Part shown: positions 1 to 7,633 of the stretch, piece after piece
How positions within the stretch are numbered: position 1 is the first letter of the stretch
Layout of the letters: each line of letters opens with the position of its first letter
NCBI GenBank assembly: GCA_963725215.1
Contig: CAVRXQ010000002.1
Span: 644,087-708,086 of the forward strand
From: CAVRXQ01 sp963725215
Lineage (GTDB): Bacteria > Actinomycetota > Acidimicrobiia > Acidimicrobiales > Bog-793
Direction of reading: 5' to 3'
Length of the DNA: 64,000 nt
Program-made: the position numbers and the translations under genes
Notes under the pieces: model-generated
The model's database searches: none
The model's input: the letters and a program-made list of their open reading frames with translations, nothing else
What the model was told of the DNA's origin: nothing

Positions 1-153
1 GGTGAGTCGAGGGCGCGGGTATGGCGGCTGTACATGTCCGCATCGGAGAACCGCTTCTTGGACGGTCGCCTCGGCGTATTCCAGACCCTCGGGGTGAAGA
101 CCGACGACTCGGGCCGCTCGGGACTCCCACTGACGAGAACGAACTGGGACTAG
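1..153 (+). CDS. Cyclopropane-fatty-acyl-phospholipid synthase family methyltransferase, C-terminal fragment
   Basis: The window opens inside this gene; 50 codons and a TAG stop are visible. The visible residues, including RVWRLYMSASENRF and then GVFQTLGV, match the end of the CFA/mycolic-acid cyclopropane synthase family, SAM-dependent enzymes that add a methylene or methyl group to unsaturated acyl chains of membrane phospholipids. In that family the C-terminus packs on the Rossmann fold and carries no catalytic residue, so activity cannot be judged here. A more general tuberculostearic or fatty-acid methyltransferase of the same fold is equally possible. It ends 34 bases before the stop of the convergent adenosine-kinase gene. 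Confidence 0.6.
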   Translation, partial: GESRARVWRLYMSASENRFLDGRLGVFQTLGVKTDDSGRSGLPLTRTNWD

Positions 154-187
154 AAGTCTCGGCGGACCGCCGGTCAGTCGGGTTGCG

Positions 188-679
188 TCACAGCTTGTAG
201 CCGATCGCCCGCAAGAGCGCCTTCCGCTCCTCGACGTCGTCGGTCGTCTCGACGCCGAGAGGGGTCTCGCCGTCGATCACGCCGAGAATGCCGCGTCCAA
301 GAGACGTCTCACCGACCACGACCTCGAGCGGGTTCGCGGTCGCGCAGAAGATCGAGCAGACCTCTGGCACCGCGGCGATCTGACGGAGCACGTTCACCGG
401 GAAGCCGTCTTTCAAAAAGACGACGAAGGTGTGCCCCGCGCCGATCGCTTCCGCGTTGCGCGTCGCCAGTCCGACGAGTTCGTCATCGTTTCCCGACGTG
501 CGCACGAGGCGCTTTCCCGATGCCTCGCAAAAGGCGATGCCGAAGTGCAGGTTCGGGCTCGAGCCGACGAGCGCCTCGTGCAGGTCTTCGACGGTCTTGA
601 TGAAATGCGACTGACCGACGATGACGTTCAATGCGCCCTGGTTCTCGATCGGGACGACAGAAAGCTCGAGACCGCTCAC
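188..679 (-). CDS. Adenosine-specific kinase family protein (PF04008/DUF355)
   Basis: A 163-residue protein, the usual full length of this family. The N-terminus ELSVVPIENQGALNVIVGQS, the block around HFIKTVEDLHEAL and the tail with GVIDGETPLGVE are typical. Members are described structurally as adenosine-binding proteins with proposed adenosine kinase activity, mostly from archaea and scattered bacteria; the true substrate is poorly established. I chose the GTG at 679 because the family similarity begins there and an AGGATGG Shine-Dalgarno-like stretch lies just upstream. The open frame runs on upstream but that part is arginine-rich and shadows the opposite strand. The gene is divergent from a phosphoribosyltransferase (start 892), so the pair may share a purine-salvage theme; that link is inference. 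Confidence 0.8.
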   Translation of the reverse strand: MSGLELSVVPIENQGALNVIVGQSHFIKTVEDLHEALVGSSPNLHFGIAFCEASGKRLVRTSGNDDELVGLATRNAEAIGAGHTFVVFLKDGFPVNVLRQIAAVPEVCSIFCATANPLEVVVGETSLGRGILGVIDGETPLGVETTDDVEERKALLRAIGYKL

Positions 680-891
680 CGACCACCATCCTTTTTCGAG
701 CGACGTTCGCCCGACCAAATCTCTCGTCTTTCGCATCTCGGCGCAATCGGCTGGGACGGGACGAGGGTCCCTAGCCGGACCCGGCTCCCGTTCGTAGCGT
801 GAAGGCGGACGAGGTGGCACATGGCACAGCGGAGCTTGGCGGACGAGCCGGCGGCCAATTGCGCAGCGGCCGAGCACGCGCCGCGGCGGCG

Positions 892-1581
892 ATGAGGATC
901 GCAACGGGCAACGGGCGTCACCCGTTGCGCTTCGTCGACCGCGTCGATGCCGGGCGCCGACTGGCATCCGCGCTAATCGACCACGTCGATGCCGATTCCG
1001 TCGTCGTCGGCTTGCCAAGAGGTGGCGTGGTCGTCGCCTACGAGGTCGCAGAAACCCTGCAGCTTCCGCTCGACGTCATCGTCGTCCGAAAGCTCGGTGC
1101 TCCCCTCCAAAGAGAGCTCGCCGTCGGCGCGGTCGCCGAGCGCTCGGTGCGCGTCGTGAACGGTGCGATCCAACGACTCGCGGGGATGAGCGACGAAGAG
1201 GTCGAAGACGCGGCTCGGCGTGAGCTCGAAGAGGTGGATCGCCGCGCGTCGCTCTATCGCGAAGGACGTGTTCCGATCTCGCTCGCGCAAAAAACGGTGA
1301 TCGTCGTCGACGACGGCGTCGCGACCGGCGCGACGTGCCAAGCGGCCTGCGAATCCGCCCGGCGTGCCGACGCGACCCGCGTCGTCGTCGCCCTCCCCGT
1401 CGGAGCGGCCGAGTCGATCAGCGATCTGGCGACGCGAGCCGACAGCATCGTCTGTCTCGAGACACCTGCCGGCTTTTCCTCGGTCGGCGAGTGGTACGTC
1501 AACTTCGGACAGACCTCAGACGCCGAGGTCGTCGCACTCTTGGCGCGGGCGGCCGAACGCGGCGAGAAGGGCAACGAATAG
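892..1581 (+). CDS. Phosphoribosyltransferase family protein
   Basis: A 229-residue type I phosphoribosyltransferase. The PRPP-binding motif VIVVDDGVATGAT (acidic pair followed by the 5'-phosphate loop) lies about two thirds along, and the N-terminal segment RFVDRVDAGRRLASAL followed by LPRGGVVVAYEVA is typical of the stand-alone predicted phosphoribosyltransferases (COG1926). These are often found next to hydrolases or dienelactone-hydrolase domains; no specific base or sugar acceptor can be assigned. The ATG at 892 matches the family start; a GTG at 799 would add 31 low-complexity residues. It is divergent from the adenosine-specific kinase and is closed by a strong terminator 14 bases after the stop. 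Confidence 0.8.
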   Translation: MRIATGNGRHPLRFVDRVDAGRRLASALIDHVDADSVVVGLPRGGVVVAYEVAETLQLPLDVIVVRKLGAPLQRELAVGAVAERSVRVVNGAIQRLAGMSDEEVEDAARRELEEVDRRASLYREGRVPISLAQKTVIVVDDGVATGATCQAACESARRADATRVVVALPVGAAESISDLATRADSIVCLETPAGFSSVGEWYVNFGQTSDAEVVALLARAAERGEKGNE

Positions 1582-1594
1582 CGGTCGCCCGCGC

Positions 1595-1627
1595 GAAGAA
1601 GGCCCGGCAACCCGCCGGGCCTTCTTC
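1595..1627. terminator. Strong bidirectional intrinsic terminator
   Basis: A perfect 14-bp inverted repeat, GAAGAAGGCCCGGC and its complement (1595-1608 with 1614-1627), closes a 5-base loop and is followed by a T-containing tail on both strands. It lies between the convergent phosphoribosyltransferase and the hypothetical gene ending at 1659, so it can serve both. Confidence 0.85.
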
Positions 1628-1658
1628 GTTGCTTAGCTGGTGGGGGGTCAGCAAAACA

Positions 1659-2429
1659 TCAGCGCTCGACGATCACCACCGTCCCGGTCTGAGACGTGAG
1701 GTTCAACCGTTCGAGCCGACCGACGATGCCGTAGGTACCGGCGACGAGGGTCTCGGGAGCGATCGTTGCGAGCGCCACTGGGACGACGATCGCGGCGGCC
1801 GGCGGCACGAGTATCGACCGGGACAACACGCGATTCGTCGGGGTCTTGAAGTCCGCCCGCGAAGCGAGGAGGCGACGATTCGACGGAAGGTCGATCAGCC
1901 AGGCGACGACCGTTAGCGGCTCCTTGTAGTCGGCGAGCCAGGGCTCCGTGCCGTGGTTCTTCACCTTGGCGAACAATTGCGGCGGGCGTCCGCGCACGAT
2001 GATCTGCTCGCTCGGCCAGACCAATTCGAGCTCGGTTGACGGCGCGGTGCCGGTCGCGTGGGGGAAGAGGTTGCGCTCGGCGCCTGCAGCGCGCCACACG
2101 CCGCCTTCCAAACGCACCGAGGCGACGGCCCATTCGCCGACCGCTCCGGGCTCGGGCGCCGCGTAGACGCGGGTCGTCGTGTCCTCGTGGATCAGCCGCC
2201 AGCCGTTCGGGGGCAAGAAGCGCCAGGCATCGAGGGCCTCGCGGCCGTAGAACGTGCCGCCCTTGGCGAGAATTTCGTCAATGCTCGTGCCGTCTCCGGA
2301 CAAAAGGGCGGCGTCGAAGGTCCACTCCGAGAGCTCGACAGTCTGCGCGAGCGTTGGGAGCGTTTCGATGATCTCGCTCGCGGACATTGCCGCCGCCATC
2401 TCGATCTTCGTCTCGGTCGCGTCGACCAT
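1659..2429 (-). CDS. Hypothetical cytoplasmic protein, two-part, function unknown
   Basis: A 256-residue protein that I do not recognise. It has no signal peptide or membrane segment. The first ~120 residues are mixed helix/strand with repeated tryptophans (DAWRFLPPNGWRLIHED). The second half, from ELELVWPSEQIIVRG to the end at GTVVIVER, is rich in hydrophobic-polar alternation with proline turns and looks like one Ig-like beta-sandwich. I chose the ATG at 2429 because a TTGACG -35 element with 17-base spacing leads to a -10-like box only 7 bases before it, which fits a leaderless message. The in-frame extension upstream is unlike protein. It follows dnaE2 on the same strand after a 166-base gap but has its own promoter, so SOS control is not implied. 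Confidence 0.55.
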   Translation of the reverse strand: MVDATETKIEMAAAMSASEIIETLPTLAQTVELSEWTFDAALLSGDGTSIDEILAKGGTFYGREALDAWRFLPPNGWRLIHEDTTTRVYAAPEPGAVGEWAVASVRLEGGVWRAAGAERNLFPHATGTAPSTELELVWPSEQIIVRGRPPQLFAKVKNHGTEPWLADYKEPLTVVAWLIDLPSNRRLLASRADFKTPTNRVLSRSILVPPAAAIVVPVALATIAPETLVAGTYGIVGRLERLNLTSQTGTVVIVER

Positions 2430-2436
2430 GTCACTC

Positions 2437-2465
2437 AGTGTGGCATGGTCACCACTCTGCGTCAA
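2437..2465 (-). promoter_or_regulatory. Predicted promoter of the 1659-2429 gene
   Basis: On the minus strand TTGACG (2465-2460) is followed after exactly 17 bases by CACACT (2442-2437), and 7 bases later by the ATG at 2429. The -35 matches the consensus; the -10 differs from TANNNT at its first base. The geometry implies transcription starting at the first base of the start codon. Confidence 0.5.
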
Positions 2466-2595
2466 CGTGCCCTCCGTCCGTTTGTTTAGGTTCAGGACTC
2501 CCCGAACTGGACTTTTCTCTAACGACCGCGAATCGTTCGCTATGAAGCCCTGACGCACGCGAGGCAGCAGTGGCGTGAGTGCGTCATGTGGTTGA

Positions 2596-5500
2596 TCAGC
2601 GAAAATTCCTCGCTTTGCCGGCACGGGTGGGCAGTTCGAGCACCTCGAGACGCTCGGCGACGACCGAGCGGGCGACGCCTTCGCCTTCGAGCCGCCCGCG
2701 GACGATGAGGGCCGGGGCGGACGTCGCCTCGCCGCGGTAGCGGGTCCACAGCCCCGGCGAACAGATGACGTTCACGACGCCGGTCTCGTCCTCCAAGTTG
2801 AGGAAGATCGTCCCGCCCGCCGTCGAAGGGCGCTGGCGGTGGGTGACGATCCCCGCGACGAGGATCCGGCCCGCCTCACGCTCCTGTAGGTCCGCCGCGG
2901 GGACCACGCCGCGCTGACGGAGGAAGGTCCGCGCCGGGGCGACCGGGTGGTCGTCCGGCGAGATCCCAATCGAGAAAAGATCCGCCGCGAGCTCCTCGAC
3001 CGCCGACATCTCCGGGAGCGTCGGGGCGATGACACCCGGCACCGTCCCCGGCAGCCGGTCGGGCCGGCCACCGGCTAGCGCCCCCGCCGCCCACAGCGCG
3101 GCCCGCCGCGCCCCGCGCCCCCCGCTCGGCTTCGCGCCTGCTACGGGCGGGAGGTCGTCGAGCGCGCCGGCGCTGGCGAGGGATTCGAGCTCGGCGGTGT
3201 TCGGCCGGGCGCGGCGCGCGAGGTCGTCGATGCTCTCGTAGGGGGCGCCGTCCGCGATCTGCTCGGCGAGGCTCTCGCCGATCCCGCGCACCTCGGAGAG
3301 GCCGAGGCGGACCGCGGCTCCACCGGCGCCCTCGTCGTGCGCAACGAGGGTCGACCCCGCGGCGCTCGCGTTCACGCCCGGCCGCAGCGTCACGACACCG
3401 TGGCGGCGCGCGTCTTGCACGAGGCTCTGTGGCGACCAGAACCCCATCGGCTGGGAGTTCAACAGCGCGGCGAGGAAGGCCTGGGGGTAGTGGAGCTTGA
3501 ACCACGCCGAGGAGTAGACGAGGTAGGCGAAGGAAACCGAGTGCGACTCGGGGAAGCCGAAGTTCGCGAACGCGGCGAGCTGGGAGTAGATCGCGTCCGC
3601 GACGTCGCCTTCGATCCCCCGCTCTTCCATCCCCCGATACAGCCGGCCGCGCAGTCGCTCCATGCGCTCGGCCGAGCGCTTCGAACCCATCGCCTGGCGT
3701 AGCTGGTCGGCTTCGGCCGCCGAGAATCCGGCGACATCGATCGCCATCTGCATCAGCTGTTCTTGGAACAGCGGAACGCCGAGGGTCTTTTCGAGCGCCC
3801 CCTTCAACAGCGGATGGAGGTAGGCAACCTCTTCCTCACCCGCGCGCCTCCGTAAGTAGGGGTGGACGGAGCCACCTTGGATCGGGCCGGGGCGGATGAG
3901 GGCGACTTCCACCACCAAGTCGTAGAAGACCTTCGGGGCGAGCCGAGGCAGCGTCGCCATCTGCGCCCGGCTCTCGACCTGGAAGACCCCCATCGAGTCC
4001 GCCTGCGACAACATCTCGTAGACCGCGTCTTCTTGGGGGATCAGGGCCAAGTCGACCTGTTGGCCGAAGAAGGACGCGACGAGGTCGACCATGCGATGAA
4101 GCGCCTCCAGCATCCCGAGGCCCAGAAGGTCGAACTTCACGAGCCCGGCCGCCGCGCAGTCCTCTTTGTCCCACTGCAGCACCGAACGGCCCTCGCGCCG
4201 CGCCCACTCGACCGGGCAGACCTCGACAACCGGCCGGTCGCAGATCACCATCCCGCCCGAGTGGATGCCCAGGTGCCGCGGCATCCCTTCCATCGCCGCG
4301 GCGAGCTGCGCGACGTCTTCTGGGATGCCGAGGTCCGCCGCCGTCGCCTCGGCGCGGGCGCCGTTTCGGCTCGGCTCGGCGAGGGACGAGACGAAAGAGC
4401 CCCCGAGATGCTCCGCCCACTTGTCGGGCGCCCCCGGCGGGTACCCGAGAGCGCGCGCCGCGTCGCGTACCGCGGAGCGCGGGCGGTAGGTGATGACGTT
4501 CGCGACCTTCGCAGCGTGCTCGCGCCCGTAGCGGTCGTAGACGTAGGCGATCACTTCGTCGCGTCGTCCCGACTCGATGTCTAAGTCGATGTCGGGCGGT
4601 CCGTCGCGCGCCGGTGACAAGAAGCGCTCGAACAACAGCCCGAGCGCGACCGCGTCGGCGTTCGTGATCGAAAGCGCGTAACAGACGGCCGAGTTCGCGG
4701 CCGAGCCGCGGCCTTGACAAAAGATGTTGTTCTTCTTGCAGAACTCGACGATGTCCCAGACGACCAAGAAGTATCCGGGGAACCCGAGTGCCTCGATGAT
4801 CTCGAGCTCGCGATCGATCGCCGACCACGCACCAGGGACGCGCTCCTGGTCGCGCGGCCCGTACCGGCGCATCGCGCCGTCGTACGCGAGCGCCCGCAAA
4901 TACGCCACTTCGCTTGAGCCGTCGGGGACGGGGTACGGAGGGAGCTCCGGCGCGACGAGGCGTAGGTCGAACGCGCAGGCATGCCCGAGCTCTGCAGCGA
5001 GTTCGACCGCGCCCGGATAGCGCGCGAAACGTCTTTGCTGTTCGAGTCCCGAACGCAGCGGAGCACAAGCCCACGGCGGGAGATAGCCGTCGACCTCGTC
5101 CAAGCTGCGTCGGGCGCGTACCGCTGAGAGCGCGGTCGCGAGCGGGTACGCGGACGGCGTCGCGTAGTGGACGTTTCCCGTCGCGACAAGACCGACCCCG
5201 GCGCTCACCGCGAGTTCAGCGAGCGCGTCGTTGCGCGCGTTGTCAAGCGGAGTGTTGTGATCGGTGAGCTCGACAAAGAGGTGCTCGGAACCGAACGCCT
5301 CTATGAGGCTCGCGAGTTCGCGGGCTGCCGCCTGAGGCCCACCGTCAACGAGCGCGGCCGGCACCGCGCCGTGACGGCACCCGGTGAGGACGTACCAGTG
5401 ACCGCCATGCGCGTTCGCGAGTGCGTCGAGCGAGAACGCCGGACGTCCTTTTTCGCCCCCCGCAAGTTGGGCACGTGAGATCGCCGTCGATAACCGGGCG

Positions 5501-5967
5501 TAGCCCTCGGGATCCGCGGCGAGCACGACTAGGTGCGTCGCTTGCGGGTCGATCGCCCCGGCGCGCTCTTCTGCGCGGCGCAACCCGTTACAGGGAAGCG
5601 ACAGCTCGGCGCCGAACACCGTCGGGAGCGCGAGCTCCCTCGCCGCCTCGGCGAAGCGGACCACCCCGTAAAGCCCGTCGTGGTCGGTGAGCGCGAGTGC
5701 CTCGAGCCCGAGTCGCGCCGCTTCGACCGCCAGGTCCTCGGGGTTCGAGGCGCCGTCTAAGAAGCTGAAGTTCGAGTGGCAGTGCAGCTCGGCGTACGCG
5801 ACCCCGCCCGGCGGGTCCTTGCGCACGACCGGCGGGAGGTCGAGCTCGTGGCCTGCAACGCCGGGCGCGACCCCGGCGAGCAGCTGCTCGGATCGCCGGG
5901 CCGGGAGGCGCCCCGACAGGCGCCGCTCGAGCTCGGACCAGGGGATGATCGGGTTGAAAGAGCTGAT
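2596..5967 (-). CDS. dnaE2: Error-prone DNA polymerase III alpha subunit DnaE2
   Basis: About 1,123 residues, the size of DnaE2, the mutagenic C-family polymerase of the ImuA'-ImuB-DnaE2 translesion system. The N-terminal PHP domain shows ELHCHSNFSFLDGAS and LTDHDGLYG; the polymerase core has GRGSAANSAVCYAL and the catalytic acidic motif PDIDLDIESG; the C-terminus is an OB-fold with HRQRPSTAGGTIFLNLEDETG. The family N-terminus is FNPIIPWSELERRL, but no ATG, GTG or TTG lies in frame between it and the SOS box. I set the start at an ATC (5967), which sits exactly where the GTG sits in imuA' relative to its SOS box. A GTG at 6046 would place the SOS box inside the coding region and overlap the amidase gene. 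The start is therefore uncertain; the identity is not. Confidence 0.9.
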   Translation of the reverse strand: MSSFNPIIPWSELERRLSGRLPARRSEQLLAGVAPGVAGHELDLPPVVRKDPPGGVAYAELHCHSNFSFLDGASNPEDLAVEAARLGLEALALTDHDGLYGVVRFAEAARELALPTVFGAELSLPCNGLRRAEERAGAIDPQATHLVVLAADPEGYARLSTAISRAQLAGGEKGRPAFSLDALANAHGGHWYVLTGCRHGAVPAALVDGGPQAAARELASLIEAFGSEHLFVELTDHNTPLDNARNDALAELAVSAGVGLVATGNVHYATPSAYPLATALSAVRARRSLDEVDGYLPPWACAPLRSGLEQQRRFARYPGAVELAAELGHACAFDLRLVAPELPPYPVPDGSSEVAYLRALAYDGAMRRYGPRDQERVPGAWSAIDRELEIIEALGFPGYFLVVWDIVEFCKKNNIFCQGRGSAANSAVCYALSITNADAVALGLLFERFLSPARDGPPDIDLDIESGRRDEVIAYVYDRYGREHAAKVANVITYRPRSAVRDAARALGYPPGAPDKWAEHLGGSFVSSLAEPSRNGARAEATAADLGIPEDVAQLAAAMEGMPRHLGIHSGGMVICDRPVVEVCPVEWARREGRSVLQWDKEDCAAAGLVKFDLLGLGMLEALHRMVDLVASFFGQQVDLALIPQEDAVYEMLSQADSMGVFQVESRAQMATLPRLAPKVFYDLVVEVALIRPGPIQGGSVHPYLRRRAGEEEVAYLHPLLKGALEKTLGVPLFQEQLMQMAIDVAGFSAAEADQLRQAMGSKRSAERMERLRGRLYRGMEERGIEGDVADAIYSQLAAFANFGFPESHSVSFAYLVYSSAWFKLHYPQAFLAALLNSQPMGFWSPQSLVQDARRHGVVTLRPGVNASAAGSTLVAHDEGAGGAAVRLGLSEVRGIGESLAEQIADGAPYESIDDLARRARPNTAELESLASAGALDDLPPVAGAKPSGGRGARRAALWAAGALAGGRPDRLPGTVPGVIAPTLPEMSAVEELAADLFSIGISPDDHPVAPARTFLRQRGVVPAADLQEREAGRILVAGIVTHRQRPSTAGGTIFLNLEDETGVVNVICSPGLWTRYRGEATSAPALIVRGRLEGEGVARSVVAERLEVLELPTRAGKARNFR

Positions 5968-5974
5968 TGCGACG

Positions 5975-5994
5975 ACAATACGAACATACGTTCG
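5975..5994 (-). promoter_or_regulatory. LexA/SOS box and -10 of dnaE2
   Basis: CGAACATACGTTCG at 5981-5994 is a perfect match to the Gram-positive LexA operator CGAAC-N4-GTTCG. Directly downstream on the minus strand lies TATTGT (5980-5975), a TANNNT -10 box, then 7 bases to the proposed first codon. LexA bound here would block the polymerase. Confidence 0.85.
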
Positions 5995-6034
5995 ATCTTT
6001 CCAGACGCCACCACCTGGGGTTTTGGCGACTGGA

Positions 6035-7570
6035 TCACGAGGGCACACCCCGCTGGCTGAAGCCCGGCCGCAACGCCATGCCGAGCGCGGCCTCGAGCCC
6101 CGACGCGCACTCGATGAGCGTCGCCTCAGACCACGCCCGCCCCAAGAACGAAAGGCCGATCGGCAAGCCGGCCACGGTGCCGATCGGGACGGTGAGCGAT
6201 GGATACCCGGCGACGGCGGCGATTGAATACCCCGCGCCCAAGAAGGTGTCACCGTTGACGTGATCGATCAACCACGCGGGACCAGTCGAGAGCACCGCCA
6301 GCGCGTCGAGTTGATCGTGCTCGCACGCGAAGTCGATCCCCTGAGCGCGCGCTTGTTCGAGACAGCGCGCCCGTGCCTCTTTGTACGCCGAATCGCTGAG
6401 CGGGCCCGTGCGCGCCGAGCGTTCGAGGAGTTCTTGACCAAAAAGCGAAAGCTCCGCGTCCGCGTGCTCGAGATTGAACGAGATCACCTCGTCGAGAGAG
6501 CGTGGTCCCGACCCTGACTGTTCTGCACGATCCGCCAGGTAGCGGTCGATCCCGTCGTGGAACTCGTAACACAACACGGTGAGCTCGTCTTCGGACGAAC
6601 GAAGCGATTCGGCTCCGGGGATTGTCACGGGATCGATGACCGTCGCGCCGGCGTCTTGTAACGCGCTCAACGCAAGATCGAAGCATTGATCGGCGCGCGG
6701 GTGGTATCCGGAGAATCCGTCGCGGGGGATCCCGATGCGCTTGTTCACGAGGCCGTCGCGACGGCAATGTGTCGAAAAATCGACGGCGAACCCGTCGGGA
6801 CGCGACGCGTTGACGCGATCGGTCGTGGTCTCAGCCGAGAGCACCGATAACAACGCGGCCGCGTCGGCAACCGAACGCGCCATCGGTCCCGCGGTGTCCT
6901 GGCTCTCCGCGATCGGGATGATGCCCGCCCCGTCCAAAAGACCGACGGTCGGTTTGATGCCGACGATTCCGCAAACCGCCGACGGACTCAGGATCGAGCC
7001 GTCGGTCTCGGTCGCGATCGAAAGTGGCGACAGGCCGGCGGCGACGGAAACCGCCGACCCCGAGGAAGAGCCGCTCGGCGAGCGCTCGAGCGCGTGCGGA
7101 TTGCGCGTCTGTCCGCCGACCGCGCTCCACCCTGAGCTCGACTTCTCGGAGCGGAAGTTCGCCCACTCCGAGAGGTTCGTCTTTCCGAGGATGACCATTC
7201 CCGCCTCGCGAAGCGACGTCACGACTGCGGCGTCGGCATGCGGGGGCGTCGACAGTGCGAGCGACCCTGCGGTCGACACGAACCGAGAGGTTTCGAGGTT
7301 GTCCTTCACGACGATCGGAATCCCGTGCAGCGGTGAGCGCACCATCCCGGATTGGCGCTCCCGATCGCGCGCCTTTGCGGACTCGATCGCGTCGGGGGCG
7401 ACGGCGAGCATCGAGCGCAGCGTCGGACCCGATCCGTCGATGGCGTCGATACGGGAGATCAGCGTGCCGGTGAGCTCCATGCTCGTCGTCTCGCCCTTTT
7501 CGAGCGCTCGTCGCAACGACGCGAGATCGGCGTACGCGAACTCTTCGCTTTTTTGATGTGGATCGCTCAT
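6035..7570 (-). CDS. Amidase signature family protein
   Basis: A 511-residue amidase-signature hydrolase. The Ser-cisSer-Lys triad is visible: Lys89 in IPIVVKDN, the Ser-Gly-rich loop SPSGSSSGSA (about 164-173) carrying the cis-serine, and the probable nucleophile Ser192 in TETDGSILSP, followed by GIVGIKPTVGLL. Residues AESQDTAGPMARSV are also typical. There is no GatB or GatA partner context, so it is an independent amidase of unknown substrate, not the tRNA amidotransferase. ATG at 7570 has a GAGGACGAG upstream. It lies between imuB (63 bases upstream) and dnaE2 (67 bases downstream) on the same strand, so it may be read through from the SOS-controlled imuA' promoter. Confidence 0.85.
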   Translation of the reverse strand: MSDPHQKSEEFAYADLASLRRALEKGETTSMELTGTLISRIDAIDGSGPTLRSMLAVAPDAIESAKARDRERQSGMVRSPLHGIPIVVKDNLETSRFVSTAGSLALSTPPHADAAVVTSLREAGMVILGKTNLSEWANFRSEKSSSGWSAVGGQTRNPHALERSPSGSSSGSAVSVAAGLSPLSIATETDGSILSPSAVCGIVGIKPTVGLLDGAGIIPIAESQDTAGPMARSVADAAALLSVLSAETTTDRVNASRPDGFAVDFSTHCRRDGLVNKRIGIPRDGFSGYHPRADQCFDLALSALQDAGATVIDPVTIPGAESLRSSEDELTVLCYEFHDGIDRYLADRAEQSGSGPRSLDEVISFNLEHADAELSLFGQELLERSARTGPLSDSAYKEARARCLEQARAQGIDFACEHDQLDALAVLSTGPAWLIDHVNGDTFLGAGYSIAAVAGYPSLTVPIGTVAGLPIGLSFLGRAWSEATLIECASGLEAALGMALRPGFSQRGVPS

Positions 7571-7633
7571 CTCGTCCTCGTGATCTCGCGCGTCATCGCT
7601 GAGTCTTGTCGATGCGCGCTGGCACGTGTGCGG

